Positions 38,559 to 47,101 of a stretch of 64,000 bases of DNA are shown here, piece after piece. The first letter of the stretch is position 1, and each line of letters opens with the position of its first letter. The notes below the pieces were generated by a model. That model was not told the DNA's origin and did not search any database. It was given only the letters and a program-made list of their open reading frames with translations. The DNA is from an uncultured Planktomarina sp. (GTDB taxonomy: Bacteria; Pseudomonadota; Alphaproteobacteria; Rhodobacterales; Rhodobacteraceae). The position numbers and the translations under genes were made by a program. The stretch is from contig CAJJBJ010000011.1 of the NCBI GenBank assembly GCA_905182455.1, positions 1-64,000 on the forward strand, in the 5' to 3' direction.

Positions 38559-39458
38559 ATGGAGCAAAAATCAAATACTGTTGCGTCAATTTTTTTCATG
38601 GTGACCGGTATGGCCATCTTGGGGATCATCGACAATTTTGTAAAATTCATCTCGGTTGAAATTAGCCTTTGGCAATTTCACTTTTTGCGCAGCTTGATTG
38701 CGGTGCCTGTAGTTGTGATTTTTGGTTTGTTGGCGGGATGGAATTTGAAACCGAGGCGGCTCTGGCCGGTGTTGGGTCGCAATATGTTTTTGACGGGTGC
38801 GATGTTCGTTTATTTTGGTTGTTTGGGCTTTTTCCCAATCGCAGCTGTGGCTGCTGGATTGTTTACAGCGCCGGTGTTGGTGATTTTCATTGATGCCGTC
38901 TGGTCGCGCTGCGCAATCGGCCCTATTCGACTTGCGACCGCATTCATTGGTTTTATCGGTACGATCTTGGTGTTGAAGCCCGATGTTGGAGGATTGAGCT
39001 GGGCCAATCTGATCCCGGTGTCAGCAGGATTGATGTATGCCTTTGGTAATGTTGCCACCCGCAAATGGTGTGAGGGGGAAAGCGCTGTCGCTTTGCTATG
39101 GTCTTACATGTTCTTAATGCTGATCTTTGGCGGCTTGGGGGCGGTCTATCTCTATTTCAATCCCGGTGACCCAACCAGTTTTCTCTCCCGTGGATGGGTT
39201 TGGCCATCTGCTGGCGTTTGGGGGTGGATCTGGGCGCAAGCGGTGTTCTCGCTGGTGGGGATTGGTTTTATCATGAAGGCCTATCTGATTGGCGAAGTGA
39301 CCTATGTGTCGATCTTTGAATATTCCATGCTAATTTTTGCCAGCATCACGGCTTGGGTGCTATTTGGTGATAAAGTACGGCTTTTGGGATTTTTAGGTAT
39401 TGGGCTGATCATCATCACCGGAATTGTTATCTCACTCCGCTCTAAAGCAGATGAGTGA
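38559..39458 (+). CDS. DMT superfamily transporter (EamA)
   Basis: 299 residues, about ten membrane helices as two EamA repeats (roughly 10-140 and 150-292). Typical inner repeat ends are TILVLKPDVGG and LGIGLIIITGIVI. Drug/metabolite transporters export amino acids, nucleotides or metabolites; substrate not predictable. Divergent from the acyl-CoA ligase with a 70-base shared upstream region. Confidence 0.88.
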   Translation: MEQKSNTVASIFFMVTGMAILGIIDNFVKFISVEISLWQFHFLRSLIAVPVVVIFGLLAGWNLKPRRLWPVLGRNMFLTGAMFVYFGCLGFFPIAAVAAGLFTAPVLVIFIDAVWSRCAIGPIRLATAFIGFIGTILVLKPDVGGLSWANLIPVSAGLMYAFGNVATRKWCEGESAVALLWSYMFLMLIFGGLGAVYLYFNPGDPTSFLSRGWVWPSAGVWGWIWAQAVFSLVGIGFIMKAYLIGEVTYVSIFEYSMLIFASITAWVLFGDKVRLLGFLGIGLIIITGIVISLRSKADE

Positions 39459-39493
39459 TGCACCACCGTTTGGGCCGCGCATCATTTGAGTTT

Positions 39494-41677
39494 TCAGGCG
39501 ACGAAGCGGTCGTAAAAAGCATCGCCTTCTTCTGCCATTTCGCGCAGCAAGTCGGGTGCTGCAAACCTTGGGCCATAGGCTGATTCCAATTCATCACAGC
39601 GTGCTGCGGCATATCCCGCGCCCAACATGTCAAACCAAGACAATGGCCCACCAGACCAAGGTGCAAAACCCCAGCCCAAAATAGCGCCCACATCTCCCTC
39701 GCGCACATCCATTAGCACACCCTCTTGCAAGGCGCGCACAGCCTCAAGGGTTTGAGCGAACATAAGTCTGTGCTGAACGTCGAGCAGGTCGAGATCTGCA
39801 CCCTCTTTGGTATATTGGTCCCGCAGGCCTTGCCAGATGCCAACCCGCTTGCCCCACGCATCATATTCATAAAAACCTGCTGCAGATTTACGACCCAAAC
39901 GGCCTTGATCAAACAGCCAAAACAAAACCTCATCGGCTTGATCATTGTCGTATTCTGCACCCATGGCCGCTTTGGTTGCCTTGGCTATTTTCACGCCAAG
40001 ATCAATTGAGGTCTCATCGTTCAGCTGAAGGGGGCCCAAAGGCATGCCCATTAATTTGGCTGCATTTTCGATCAATGCGGGCTCAATGCCCTCTTTCACC
40101 ATGCGGATGCCCTCGTTGATATAGGGGATGATGCAGCGGTTGGCGAAAAAGAAACGGGCATCATTCACAACAATGGGAGTTTTGCGGATTTGGCGCACGT
40201 AGTCCAAAGCCTTGGCCACCGCTCTGTCACCGGTGTCCTTGCCTTTGATGATCTCCACCAAAAGCATTTTCTCAACTGGACTAAAAAAGTGAATGCCGAT
40301 AAATTGTTCTGGGCGTGAGCTGGCCTCAGCCAAGGCTGAGATTGGAAGCGTAGATGTGTTGGTGGCAAAGATACAATCTTCGCGGATCACCGCCTCAACG
40401 TTGCGGGTGACCTCGGCCTTAACGCTTGGATCTTCGAACACAGCCTCGATGATCAGATCACAATCAGCCAAAGCTTGATAATCTGTTGTGGAATTGATCT
40501 GAGCCAGCAGCAGCTCTTTTTGTTCTGCCGTGCTCTTTTTGCGGGCAATCCCTTTGTCACAATAGGCGGCCACATAGGCTTTGCCCTTATCGGCGCTTTC
40601 TTGAGCTTGATCTATCAGCACAACATTAATTCCAGCTTGAGCGGAAACTAAGGCAATGCCTGCCCCCATCATCCCGGCTCCCATAATCCCCAGTTTTAGT
40701 ACCGATTGATTAGGCACGTCCGCAGGCCGAACAGCGCCCTTTTCAAGGGCACCTTTGTTGATGAACAGGCTGCGGATCATGTTGGAAGAGGACGGATTTA
40801 GCAAAACTGAAGTAAAGTGCCGAGCCTCAATTTTAAGCGCCGTATCAAAAGGCACCAAGGTGCCTTCATAGATCGCGCTCAACAGGGCTTTGGCGGCAGG
40901 GTAGACCCCCATGGTTTGACCGTTGACCATGGCGGATGCGCTGACAAAAGTCATGAAACCTGCTGGATGATAGGGTGCGCCACCGGGCATTTTGTAGCCC
41001 TTCGCATCCCAAGGCTTGACCAAATCGGCGTCCTTAGCCGTCATGATCCAGTCTTTGGCGTCCTGCAGGGCCGTGTCGCTGACCGCGTCGATGATGCCTG
41101 TGGACAAAGCTTGAGACGGGGTGCTCAGTTTGCCCTGAAGCAAAAACGGGCTCGCTGCCATGGCACCCATTTTACGCACCAAGCGTGTGGTTCCTCCTGC
41201 GCCGGGGAAAATGCCAACCTTGATCTCTGGCAGGCCAATTTTGGCCTTTGGATTATCTGTGGCGATGATGTGGTGACAGGCTAAAGGAATTTCCAAACCA
41301 ATCCCCAGCGCTGTGCCTGGCAGCACCGCAACAAAGGGCTTGCCGCCTTTTTTGGTTTTGAAATCCATGCCTGCCAATTCGATTTTGCGCAGGATGTGAT
41401 GAACTTGCATGACCATATCGAAGCAGCCCTGAGCCGGATTATCCGGCTTTATCTCTTTGGCTTTGGCAATCACAGCCAAATCCATGCCCGCGGCAAAATC
41501 GGTCTTAGCTGATGTGATTATCACGCCTATGATGGCCGCATCTGCAATACAGTTATCGACCATGGCATTTAGATCTACGAAGCCCTGTTCGCTCATCACA
41601 TTCATTGGTCGGTCTGCACAATCCCATGAGAGAGTGGCCACGCCGTCTGCATCTAGCGTTTTGGTGAAATCGGACAT
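39494..41677 (-). CDS. fadJ: multifunctional enoyl-CoA hydratase / 3-hydroxyacyl-CoA dehydrogenase
   Basis: 727 residues. N-terminal crotonase domain (about 1-220): AAGMDLAVIAKA and the oxyanion segment PGTALGIGLEIPLACH. Then the NAD-binding 3-hydroxyacyl-CoA dehydrogenase: GIMGAGMMGAGIALVSAQAG, the catalytic FIGIHFFSPVEKM and the C-terminal repeats. It carries out two steps of beta-oxidation with the thiolase encoded upstream. FadB and FadJ are hard to separate; FadN-like is another option. Start ATG 41677 lies 15 bases after the corrected stop of the NTF2-like gene. Confidence 0.92.
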   Translation of the reverse strand: MSDFTKTLDADGVATLSWDCADRPMNVMSEQGFVDLNAMVDNCIADAAIIGVIITSAKTDFAAGMDLAVIAKAKEIKPDNPAQGCFDMVMQVHHILRKIELAGMDFKTKKGGKPFVAVLPGTALGIGLEIPLACHHIIATDNPKAKIGLPEIKVGIFPGAGGTTRLVRKMGAMAASPFLLQGKLSTPSQALSTGIIDAVSDTALQDAKDWIMTAKDADLVKPWDAKGYKMPGGAPYHPAGFMTFVSASAMVNGQTMGVYPAAKALLSAIYEGTLVPFDTALKIEARHFTSVLLNPSSSNMIRSLFINKGALEKGAVRPADVPNQSVLKLGIMGAGMMGAGIALVSAQAGINVVLIDQAQESADKGKAYVAAYCDKGIARKKSTAEQKELLLAQINSTTDYQALADCDLIIEAVFEDPSVKAEVTRNVEAVIREDCIFATNTSTLPISALAEASSRPEQFIGIHFFSPVEKMLLVEIIKGKDTGDRAVAKALDYVRQIRKTPIVVNDARFFFANRCIIPYINEGIRMVKEGIEPALIENAAKLMGMPLGPLQLNDETSIDLGVKIAKATKAAMGAEYDNDQADEVLFWLFDQGRLGRKSAAGFYEYDAWGKRVGIWQGLRDQYTKEGADLDLLDVQHRLMFAQTLEAVRALQEGVLMDVREGDVGAILGWGFAPWSGGPLSWFDMLGAGYAAARCDELESAYGPRFAAPDLLREMAEEGDAFYDRFVA

Positions 41678-41692
41678 GTGGTTCCCTTTAAA

Positions 41693-42102
41693 CTAGATCT
41701 CGCCAGGCCCCGCCCAATCGCGGTGGCTCAAGGCGTTCATTATGGAGTTGATCTGCCTGTGCGGGCCGTCATGGACCAACATGGCAGGAGAGGTGTAAGG
41801 CCCACCATGCGGCGTCCTTTGGTATGCATTAGAGTTTGATAAGTGCCGATCAGGGTGTCTTCTTCATTAGCTTCAATCACAATCGCTTTTCGGATGATTT
41901 GGGCGATTTTCAAAACATCCGGAGTTTGACAGTAGAGATCCCAATCCTCACGCAGGCTGACAAGACCCTTGTTGTTCAGATGGCCAGTGAGGGTAATCGT
42001 GCTGAAAGGAAGCGAGACATGATCAGCCCAAGTCTCAAAGTTTCGGTCGGTCCAATAATCTGATATCCGGTCTAGAAAAGCTTGAAATTTGGTCTCGCTC
42101 AC
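41693..42102 (-). pseudogene. NTF2/SnoaL-like small protein, frameshifted
   Basis: As read, 120 residues ending at 41740. The first 100 residues look like a cone-fold NTF2-like protein (KFQAFLDRISDYWTDRNFET). After GRRMVG the frame turns to a Pro/Cys/Trp-rich tail. Adding one base in the GGG run near 41808 gives PYTSPAMLVHDGPHRQINSI and a stop at 41693, 136 residues, a sensible last strand and helix. Function unknown. Lies between the thiolase and fadJ in one operon. Confidence 0.68.
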
Positions 42103-42126
42103 AGGATCTTCCTTAAACTCGATTTC

Positions 42127-43338
42127 TTAAATACGTTCAATAATAGTGGCTGCACCCATGCCTGAGGCGACGCAAAGCGTGGCCAGTCCTGTGCCTTTGC
42201 CGCTGCGCTCCAACTCGTCGAGCAAGGTGCCGATGATGATGGCACCTGTGGCCCCCAAAGGGTGGCCCATAGCGATGGATCCGCCGTTCACATTGACTCG
42301 GCTGTCATCAACATTGAAGGCCTGCATGAAGCGTAGAACAACCGCAGCAAAAGCCTCATTCACCTCAAACAAGTCGATGTCAAAAATGGACATACCACTG
42401 TCCGCCAAGATTTTTTCGGTCACAGGTACAGGGCCGGTAAGCATGATGGTGGGGTCGGTGCCAATTTTGGCGGTGGCACGGATGAGGGCGCGGGGTTTCA
42501 AGCCATGGGCTTCGCCGTAGGCTTTTGACCCAATCAAAATGCCCGCAGCACCATCTACGATGCCGGAAGAGTTGCCCGCATGGTGGATATGGTTGATACG
42601 TTCCAGATGTGGGTATTTCATCAAGGCAATCTTATCAAAGCCGGGCATGGACTCGCCCATGTCTTTGAAGGCTGGCTGCAGCCCGCCCAAAGATTGCATA
42701 TCGGTTCCGGGGCGCAGATATTCGTCCCGTGCTAAAATAGGCAAACCATTAAGATCATTCACTGCAATCACGGAGCCATCAAAGCGATGGTCAACCCACG
42801 CGGCAGCGGCGCGCTTTTGGCTTTCGACAGCCAAGAGATCTGCATCTTCGCGCGAGAACCCATATTGGGTCGCAATAATATCGGCAGAGATGCCTTGCGG
42901 CACAAAATAATGTTCCATGGCAATTGAAGGGTCAACGGCAATGGCGGCCCCATCGCTGCCCATTGGCACGCGGCTCATCATCTCAACCCCGCCGGCAATA
43001 TAGGCCTCGCCGGCACCCCCTTGAATTTGGTTGGCGGCGAGATTAACAGCCTCCATGCCGCTTGCGCAAAACCGATTGATCGACAGACCGGGGATGCTTT
43101 CATCGAGACCAGAGGCAAGCACCGCAGTACGGGCGAGGCATCCACCTTGCTCCATCACTTGAGTGGTATTGCCCCAAATAACATCTTCCACTGCATGCCC
43201 ATCCAACCCGTTGCGCTGCTGCAAGGCATTGAGCACGCCGGCAGACAAGCGGACCGCTGTTACCTCATGCAGGCTGCCTTCGGGACGGCCTTTTCCGCGG
43301 GGGGTTCTTACGGAATCGTAAATATATGCATCGGTCAT
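42127..43338 (-). CDS. fadA: acetyl-CoA C-acyltransferase (thiolase)
   Basis: 403 residues. Nucleophilic Cys91 in SINRFCASGMEAVN, the active-site His in GHPLGATGA and the C-terminal catalytic Cys in LATLCVASGMGAA are all present. Performs the last, thiolytic step of beta-oxidation, with FadJ encoded downstream. AAGGAACC precedes ATG 43338. The upstream GST gene ends 11 bases before it. Confidence 0.95.
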   Translation of the reverse strand: MTDAYIYDSVRTPRGKGRPEGSLHEVTAVRLSAGVLNALQQRNGLDGHAVEDVIWGNTTQVMEQGGCLARTAVLASGLDESIPGLSINRFCASGMEAVNLAANQIQGGAGEAYIAGGVEMMSRVPMGSDGAAIAVDPSIAMEHYFVPQGISADIIATQYGFSREDADLLAVESQKRAAAAWVDHRFDGSVIAVNDLNGLPILARDEYLRPGTDMQSLGGLQPAFKDMGESMPGFDKIALMKYPHLERINHIHHAGNSSGIVDGAAGILIGSKAYGEAHGLKPRALIRATAKIGTDPTIMLTGPVPVTEKILADSGMSIFDIDLFEVNEAFAAVVLRFMQAFNVDDSRVNVNGGSIAMGHPLGATGAIIIGTLLDELERSGKGTGLATLCVASGMGAATIIERI

Positions 43339-43349
43339 GGTTGGTTCCT

Positions 43350-43982
43350 TTATGCTCGGTCTGAGGGGTTGCCGGGCATTAAATCATAGGGATGTTTCCA
43401 GCCGGGCGTGGCTTCAATTCGACCCAGCCAAGCATCAATATTTGGCCAATCTGCGCGGACAAAGCCATAAGGCTCAGGATAAAACAGATAGCCGCAATTG
43501 GCGATGTCAGCGATGGTCATTGTATCGCCTACAATCCAAGTACGCCCCGCAAAATGTGTTTCCAGCGTCTTAAGCGCGCCCATCACCCGGCCTTGCATGA
43601 ATTTGATCGCCTCCTGTGGGCGTTTATTCACAGGTAGAAAGTTCATCAAAAAGCGGGTTACGCCTGCTTGGGACGACATTTTGTGATTGTCGAACAGAAG
43701 CCAGCGCAGCACTTCATATTTGTCCTCAGCTGCGCCCCCCAGCTGTCCGGTTTGGTCAACGACCCATTGCTGAATGGCTCCAGATTGCGACAGGGTGAAA
43801 TCACCGTCCACCAGCACGGGCGCTTCGGCCATGACGTTTAAGTCACGATATTCATCACTGCGTGAGGCCCCGCCAAAAAAATCCACATAAACCGGTTCCC
43901 AATCCATGCCCGCCAGCTCAAGAGTCAGCGCCGCCTTATAGGCATTTCCGCTTTCTCCAAAGCAATGTAGTTTCACAGTCAT
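43350..43982 (-). CDS. glutathione S-transferase
   Basis: 210 residues from ATG 43982, placed six bases after GGAG; the frame opens further upstream at 44054 without similarity. Thioredoxin-like N-domain: KLHCFGESGNAYKAALTLEL with the Ser/Asn active-site region, and APVLVDGDFTLSQSGAI with the gamma-Glu-binding Gln-Ser. Helical C-domain with DTMTIADIANCGYLFY. It sits inside the fatty-acid operon between the acyl-CoA dehydrogenase remnant and the thiolase. Confidence 0.9.
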   Translation of the reverse strand: MTVKLHCFGESGNAYKAALTLELAGMDWEPVYVDFFGGASRSDEYRDLNVMAEAPVLVDGDFTLSQSGAIQQWVVDQTGQLGGAAEDKYEVLRWLLFDNHKMSSQAGVTRFLMNFLPVNKRPQEAIKFMQGRVMGALKTLETHFAGRTWIVGDTMTIADIANCGYLFYPEPYGFVRADWPNIDAWLGRIEATPGWKHPYDLMPGNPSDRA

Positions 43983-44067
43983 ATTCATCTCCGATTTGGT
44001 TTTCTGCTCTGCGTGTTTGTCGAAAGTGTCAGATAGAAAAGGCCGCAGCGTCAAGTGATATTACCGT

Positions 44068-44408
44068 TTACGCACCCGATGTTATCCGCGACTGATGCAG
44101 GGCTGTGGCTGGCAATTGGCGGGCTATATAGTAGTGACCCATTGCGAGTTTGGCTTGATAAATGGGGTGTCCGTCGTGCCGCTGTTCATCGCGTCTAGCG
44201 CGGCTTTTGCCAGCTAGCACCCTTCCTGGTCGCCCACAATATTCAACGGTGCCATGACCTTGCCGGTCAGTTTGCCTGGTTCACCAAGAATAGCTGCGGT
44301 GAAATCAGGATCCAGATCTGAATGCCCCGGTATATCACACTCTTGTAGCCGCAATACATCATGCAAGATAAACTGTTGGTCTTTTATGGGCGCGCTATAG
44401 CTCGGCAT
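44068..44408 (-). pseudogene. acyl-CoA dehydrogenase remnant with large internal deletion
   Basis: ATG 44408 starts a convincing acyl-CoA dehydrogenase (DmdC/FadE-like) N-terminus, YSAPIKDQQFILHDVLRLQE to KVMAPLNIVGDQEGC, then TAG. In the same frame the DNA continues as LAKAALDAMNSGTTDTP and, after one missing C in a C-run, as IYQAKLAMGHYYIARQLPAT, ending at 44068. Those are C-terminal acyl-CoA dehydrogenase residues. So about 64 N-terminal and 50 C-terminal codons remain of a gene normally near 590 codons; roughly 1.4 kb including the flavin site and catalytic Glu is gone. It would have been the first gene of the operon under the MerR regulators. Confidence 0.85.
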
Positions 44409-44418
44409 TCTCTGGTCC

Positions 44419-44823
44419 TTACATTTGTGTCCTCACAGTCTCTTGAACCCTCTTTTCCAATAGGCTTTGTCCCCAAACCAGTTGTCCTTTCAATTCGTCA
44501 ATGGCTTCATCAAGTTCTACGCGCTTGCGCTCCATATCTGCCAGCCGCGCTTGCGCTATGCGGTAGGTTTCTTGGATTTGGGTGGCCTGTGCGTCTCCGA
44601 TGTCATACATATTAAGGAGCTGGCGAATCTCCTCGAGGCTGAACCCAAAACGTTTGCCCCGCAAAATCAATTTCAACCGCGCACAATCTCTGCGTGTGAA
44701 TGAGCGCCGGGTGCCGTTTCGCAATGGAAACAATAGCTCTTTGGATTCGTAAAAGCGCAAAGTGCGGGGCGTTACGCCAAATAGCTCACACATTTCGCGA
44801 ATTGATTTTATGTCTTCAGCCAT
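44419..44823 (-). CDS. MerR-family transcriptional regulator
   Basis: 134 residues from ATG 44823, with AGAGGA upstream; the frame opens earlier at 44907. MerR helix-turn-helix and wing: IREMCELFGVTPRTLRFYES and KLILRGKRFGFSLEEIRQLL. The C-terminal ~60 residues form a coiled coil, and there is no Cys-rich metal site. This pattern fits the LiuR-type MerR regulators of acyl-CoA catabolism. Stop 44419 is 10 bases before the acyl-CoA dehydrogenase remnant, so it leads the fad operon. The palindrome at 44881 is its likely site. Confidence 0.88.
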   Translation of the reverse strand: MAEDIKSIREMCELFGVTPRTLRFYESKELLFPLRNGTRRSFTRRDCARLKLILRGKRFGFSLEEIRQLLNMYDIGDAQATQIQETYRIAQARLADMERKRVELDEAIDELKGQLVWGQSLLEKRVQETVRTQM

Positions 44824-44880
44824 CTCTTTGATCCTCTGAGCTGGACCTTGAACACTATCTGAGGCCCTTTTACACGTCGC

Positions 44881-44924
44881 CTTACGTTGACGTAAGTATA
44901 ACCTCACGTAAAGTAATTCGGCAA
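44881..44924 (-). promoter_or_regulatory. MerR-type operator and promoter of the fad operon
   Basis: Perfect palindrome CTTACGT-TG-ACGTAAG at 44881-44896, with a related half-site CACGTAAAGTAA at 44904-44915. On the minus strand a -10 TATACT (44900-44895) and a -35-like TTGCCG (44924-44919) are 18 bases apart, the long spacer typical of MerR-controlled promoters. The motif resembles the TTACGT-nn-ACGTAA site that I recall for LiuR regulators. Confidence 0.55.
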
Positions 44925-45025
44925 AATATGCAAAATAATAGCAGATTTTGCGAAAATTATTGATGAACTTAAAGTGGGTGATAGGACTTGGGCTGGTAAC
45001 CTTGCGGGTGTAGCCAGATTTGGGG

Positions 45026-45394
45026 CTACGGCAGTTCGGACGAAACTAATTCGATCATATCTGACAACTCTCTAACGGTTTTCGCGAGTTCTGTTTGTTG
45101 CTGCAGCAATAACTCGAGCTTGCTCTGTGCAATCGGAATCCATGCCTTCATTTGCGCTGTGCTGCCGTCTTTGTCATAAATATGGAGCCACTGGCGCAAT
45201 TCTTCGAGACTAAATCCAAACCGCCGGCCGCGCATGATCAAAGTCATGCGGGCGATTTCGCGCGCGCCGTAGAACCGCGCGCGTCCGGCTCTTTCAGGCT
45301 TTAACAGCTCAATATACTCGTAATATCGCAATGTTCTGGGCGTTACATCGAATTGAGTGCACATCTCTTTGAATGATAGATTGTTTTTTGTCAT
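45026..45394 (-). CDS. second MerR-family regulator
   Basis: 122 residues, about as long as its neighbour: CTQFDVTPRTLRYYEYIELL and LIMRGRRFGFSLEELRQWL, then a coiled-coil tail. The two are clear paralogues in tandem, separated by a 200-base promoter region. It has no metal-binding Cys. It probably responds to an acyl-CoA or similar ligand, inferred only from context. Confidence 0.87.
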   Translation of the reverse strand: MTKNNLSFKEMCTQFDVTPRTLRYYEYIELLKPERAGRARFYGAREIARMTLIMRGRRFGFSLEELRQWLHIYDKDGSTAQMKAWIPIAQSKLELLLQQQTELAKTVRELSDMIELVSSELP

Positions 45395-45442
45395 ATATTC
45401 CCCCGCACAAACTTTATTCTACTGCACTGTCGGGTCAAGTGT

Positions 45443-46585
45443 TCAGTTCATGAATCCGGGGGCTAGGATATAAAAGCCGTATCCCACCACCAGGGCTGGG
45501 ATTGCGGAATAGATGGTGGCCACAATGGCGGCGCGCGGGTTAAGAGCAATGGCTGGAAATAACGCATCCCCATCATTAGAGATTGCATTGCCAATTAAAG
45601 CGGCGAAGGGAACAACGCCGTTTACGTAGAGAGTTGCGACCAAAACCTGTGGACCACAGCCGGGGATAAAACCTACCAACACACCAATCAGCGGCAACAA
45701 TGGACCGACCGACCCAAAGGCAGTTTTCAGGTCTAAACCAATGAACGCTTCGGCGTAAGCATAGGCCAAATAGGCTCCAATAACCCAAACGGAGATGAAA
45801 GAGGTTTCCTCCGCCATGCGTATCAGCGGATGGTCGGCAATATTGGTCATCGCTTTGAGAGGGGAGGTTGACCAAATATAGAGACCAAGAAAGCTTCCAG
45901 CCAAAGCCACTGCAAAAATCAAATTTGTGCTATAAATAGCAAATATATCGGTCCCTGTGATTTGAGTGATCCCAATGGCCAGTCCAGGCGCCGCGATGAA
46001 CACATAGGCATAGTCCTGCCAGCGGGTTGGGCCAATCACCGGCGCAATTTCACAATGTCTGGATGTGTCAGGCGTAAGATCAATGCGGTTGAAGCGATCG
46101 ACTAGCCAGCCTGCAATAACACCAACGGTTAAAGAGAGCGGCACAACCACAAGCGCCGCATCAGGCCGGGTTGCGATTAACAAGAAGGCGGCGTCGCCCA
46201 TGGTGGCGGTCAATGTTGCCACCACTGCGCCAAATCTAACATTGCCCGACGAATAAGCGGCCACAACAACCACCGCGCCACCACAGCCAGGCGTTGCGCC
46301 CAATAAAGCGGCCAACGGCACTTGAAGGCCACGGGTATTTTTCAAGGCGGAGCCAATGTCGAAACGAAAGACCCGTTCAGCGCCATAAAAGAGCAAAAGC
46401 GTGGCGGCCACAAAGGCGGAGACCTGCACATAGGCATCGACCATCAGGCCGCGGGTCAAGCTTCCCAAATGTCCGGGAGCCAACGCCAGAACCAATATTA
46501 CACAAACAACCACCAAACGCCGGCTCCGAAATGGGCCTAGCATATCTGCAGCAATAAAGGTTTGCGGTTTTGGTTCCGTAATCAT
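45443..46585 (-). CDS. mntX: MntX-like manganese transporter (ArsP_2/DUF2899)
   Basis: 380 residues from ATG 46585; the TTG at 46627 would run through the regulatory palindrome and is less likely. About ten membrane helices in two halves, each with a conserved Cys loop: GATPGCGGAVVVVAAY and GFIPGCGPQVLVATLYVNG. This is the ArsP_2 (formerly DUF2899) pattern of MntX, described as a manganese importer in marine Roseobacters; the family is also annotated as a metal exporter, so direction is not certain. A Fur-family-like box lies just upstream. Confidence 0.8.
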   Translation of the reverse strand: MITEPKPQTFIAADMLGPFRSRRLVVVCVILVLALAPGHLGSLTRGLMVDAYVQVSAFVAATLLLFYGAERVFRFDIGSALKNTRGLQVPLAALLGATPGCGGAVVVVAAYSSGNVRFGAVVATLTATMGDAAFLLIATRPDAALVVVPLSLTVGVIAGWLVDRFNRIDLTPDTSRHCEIAPVIGPTRWQDYAYVFIAAPGLAIGITQITGTDIFAIYSTNLIFAVALAGSFLGLYIWSTSPLKAMTNIADHPLIRMAEETSFISVWVIGAYLAYAYAEAFIGLDLKTAFGSVGPLLPLIGVLVGFIPGCGPQVLVATLYVNGVVPFAALIGNAISNDGDALFPAIALNPRAAIVATIYSAIPALVVGYGFYILAPGFMN

Positions 46586-46599
46586 TCTTCGTGAGATAC

Positions 46600-46620
46600 T
46601 GCAATTGAGAATAATTCGCA
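46600..46620. promoter_or_regulatory. Fur/Mur-like box upstream of mntX
   Basis: 21-bp imperfect palindrome with arms TGCAATTGAG and ATAATTCGCA (12 of 21 positions symmetrical), 14 bases upstream of the mntX start. Manganese-responsive Mur control is known for mntX in this clade; assignment here is by likeness only. Confidence 0.45.
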
Positions 46621-46672
46621 AGTGCAAACAAACTGCTTGGCAATCTTTTGTGTAGGCTTAATAACCAAGACC

Positions 46673-47101
46673 ATGACACAATCAGAGATCAATGCCGCGC
46701 GTCAGTTTATTGATGCCATTCCCCATTCCCGCAGGTTGGGAATGAAGGTTGAACAGTTGGGCGAGGGCCGCGCTGTTATTTCAATGCCCTATGACACTTT
46801 GCTTATTGGGGATCCTGTGACCAAGGTGATTCATGGTGGCGCTGTTTCGGCCTTGATGGATACGGCTGGTGGGGCGGCGGTTGTGGCGCATCCGCTAGCG
46901 GGGCTGGGCACCGCAACTTTGGATCTTCGGATTGATTATATGCGGCCTGCGACGCCTGGCCAAACCATTACAGCCACCGCTGAATGTTACCATGTCACCC
47001 GCACCGTGGCCTTTGTACGTGCCACCGCCTGTGATGCGGATACAGACCGCCCGGTCGCCACAGCAACCGGTGCATTTACCGTGGCAAAGGGGCGCGCATG
47101 A
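46673..47101 (+). CDS. PaaI-family hotdog thioesterase (1)
   Basis: 142 residues from ATG 46673. Hotdog fold; the PaaI motif is IHGGAVSALMDTAGG with the catalytic Asp, followed by TLDLRIDYMRPATPGQTI. Hydrolyses acyl-CoA thioesters; substrate unknown. Its stop overlaps the next thioesterase start (ATGA). Confidence 0.88.
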   Translation: MTQSEINAARQFIDAIPHSRRLGMKVEQLGEGRAVISMPYDTLLIGDPVTKVIHGGAVSALMDTAGGAAVVAHPLAGLGTATLDLRIDYMRPATPGQTITATAECYHVTRTVAFVRATACDADTDRPVATATGAFTVAKGRA

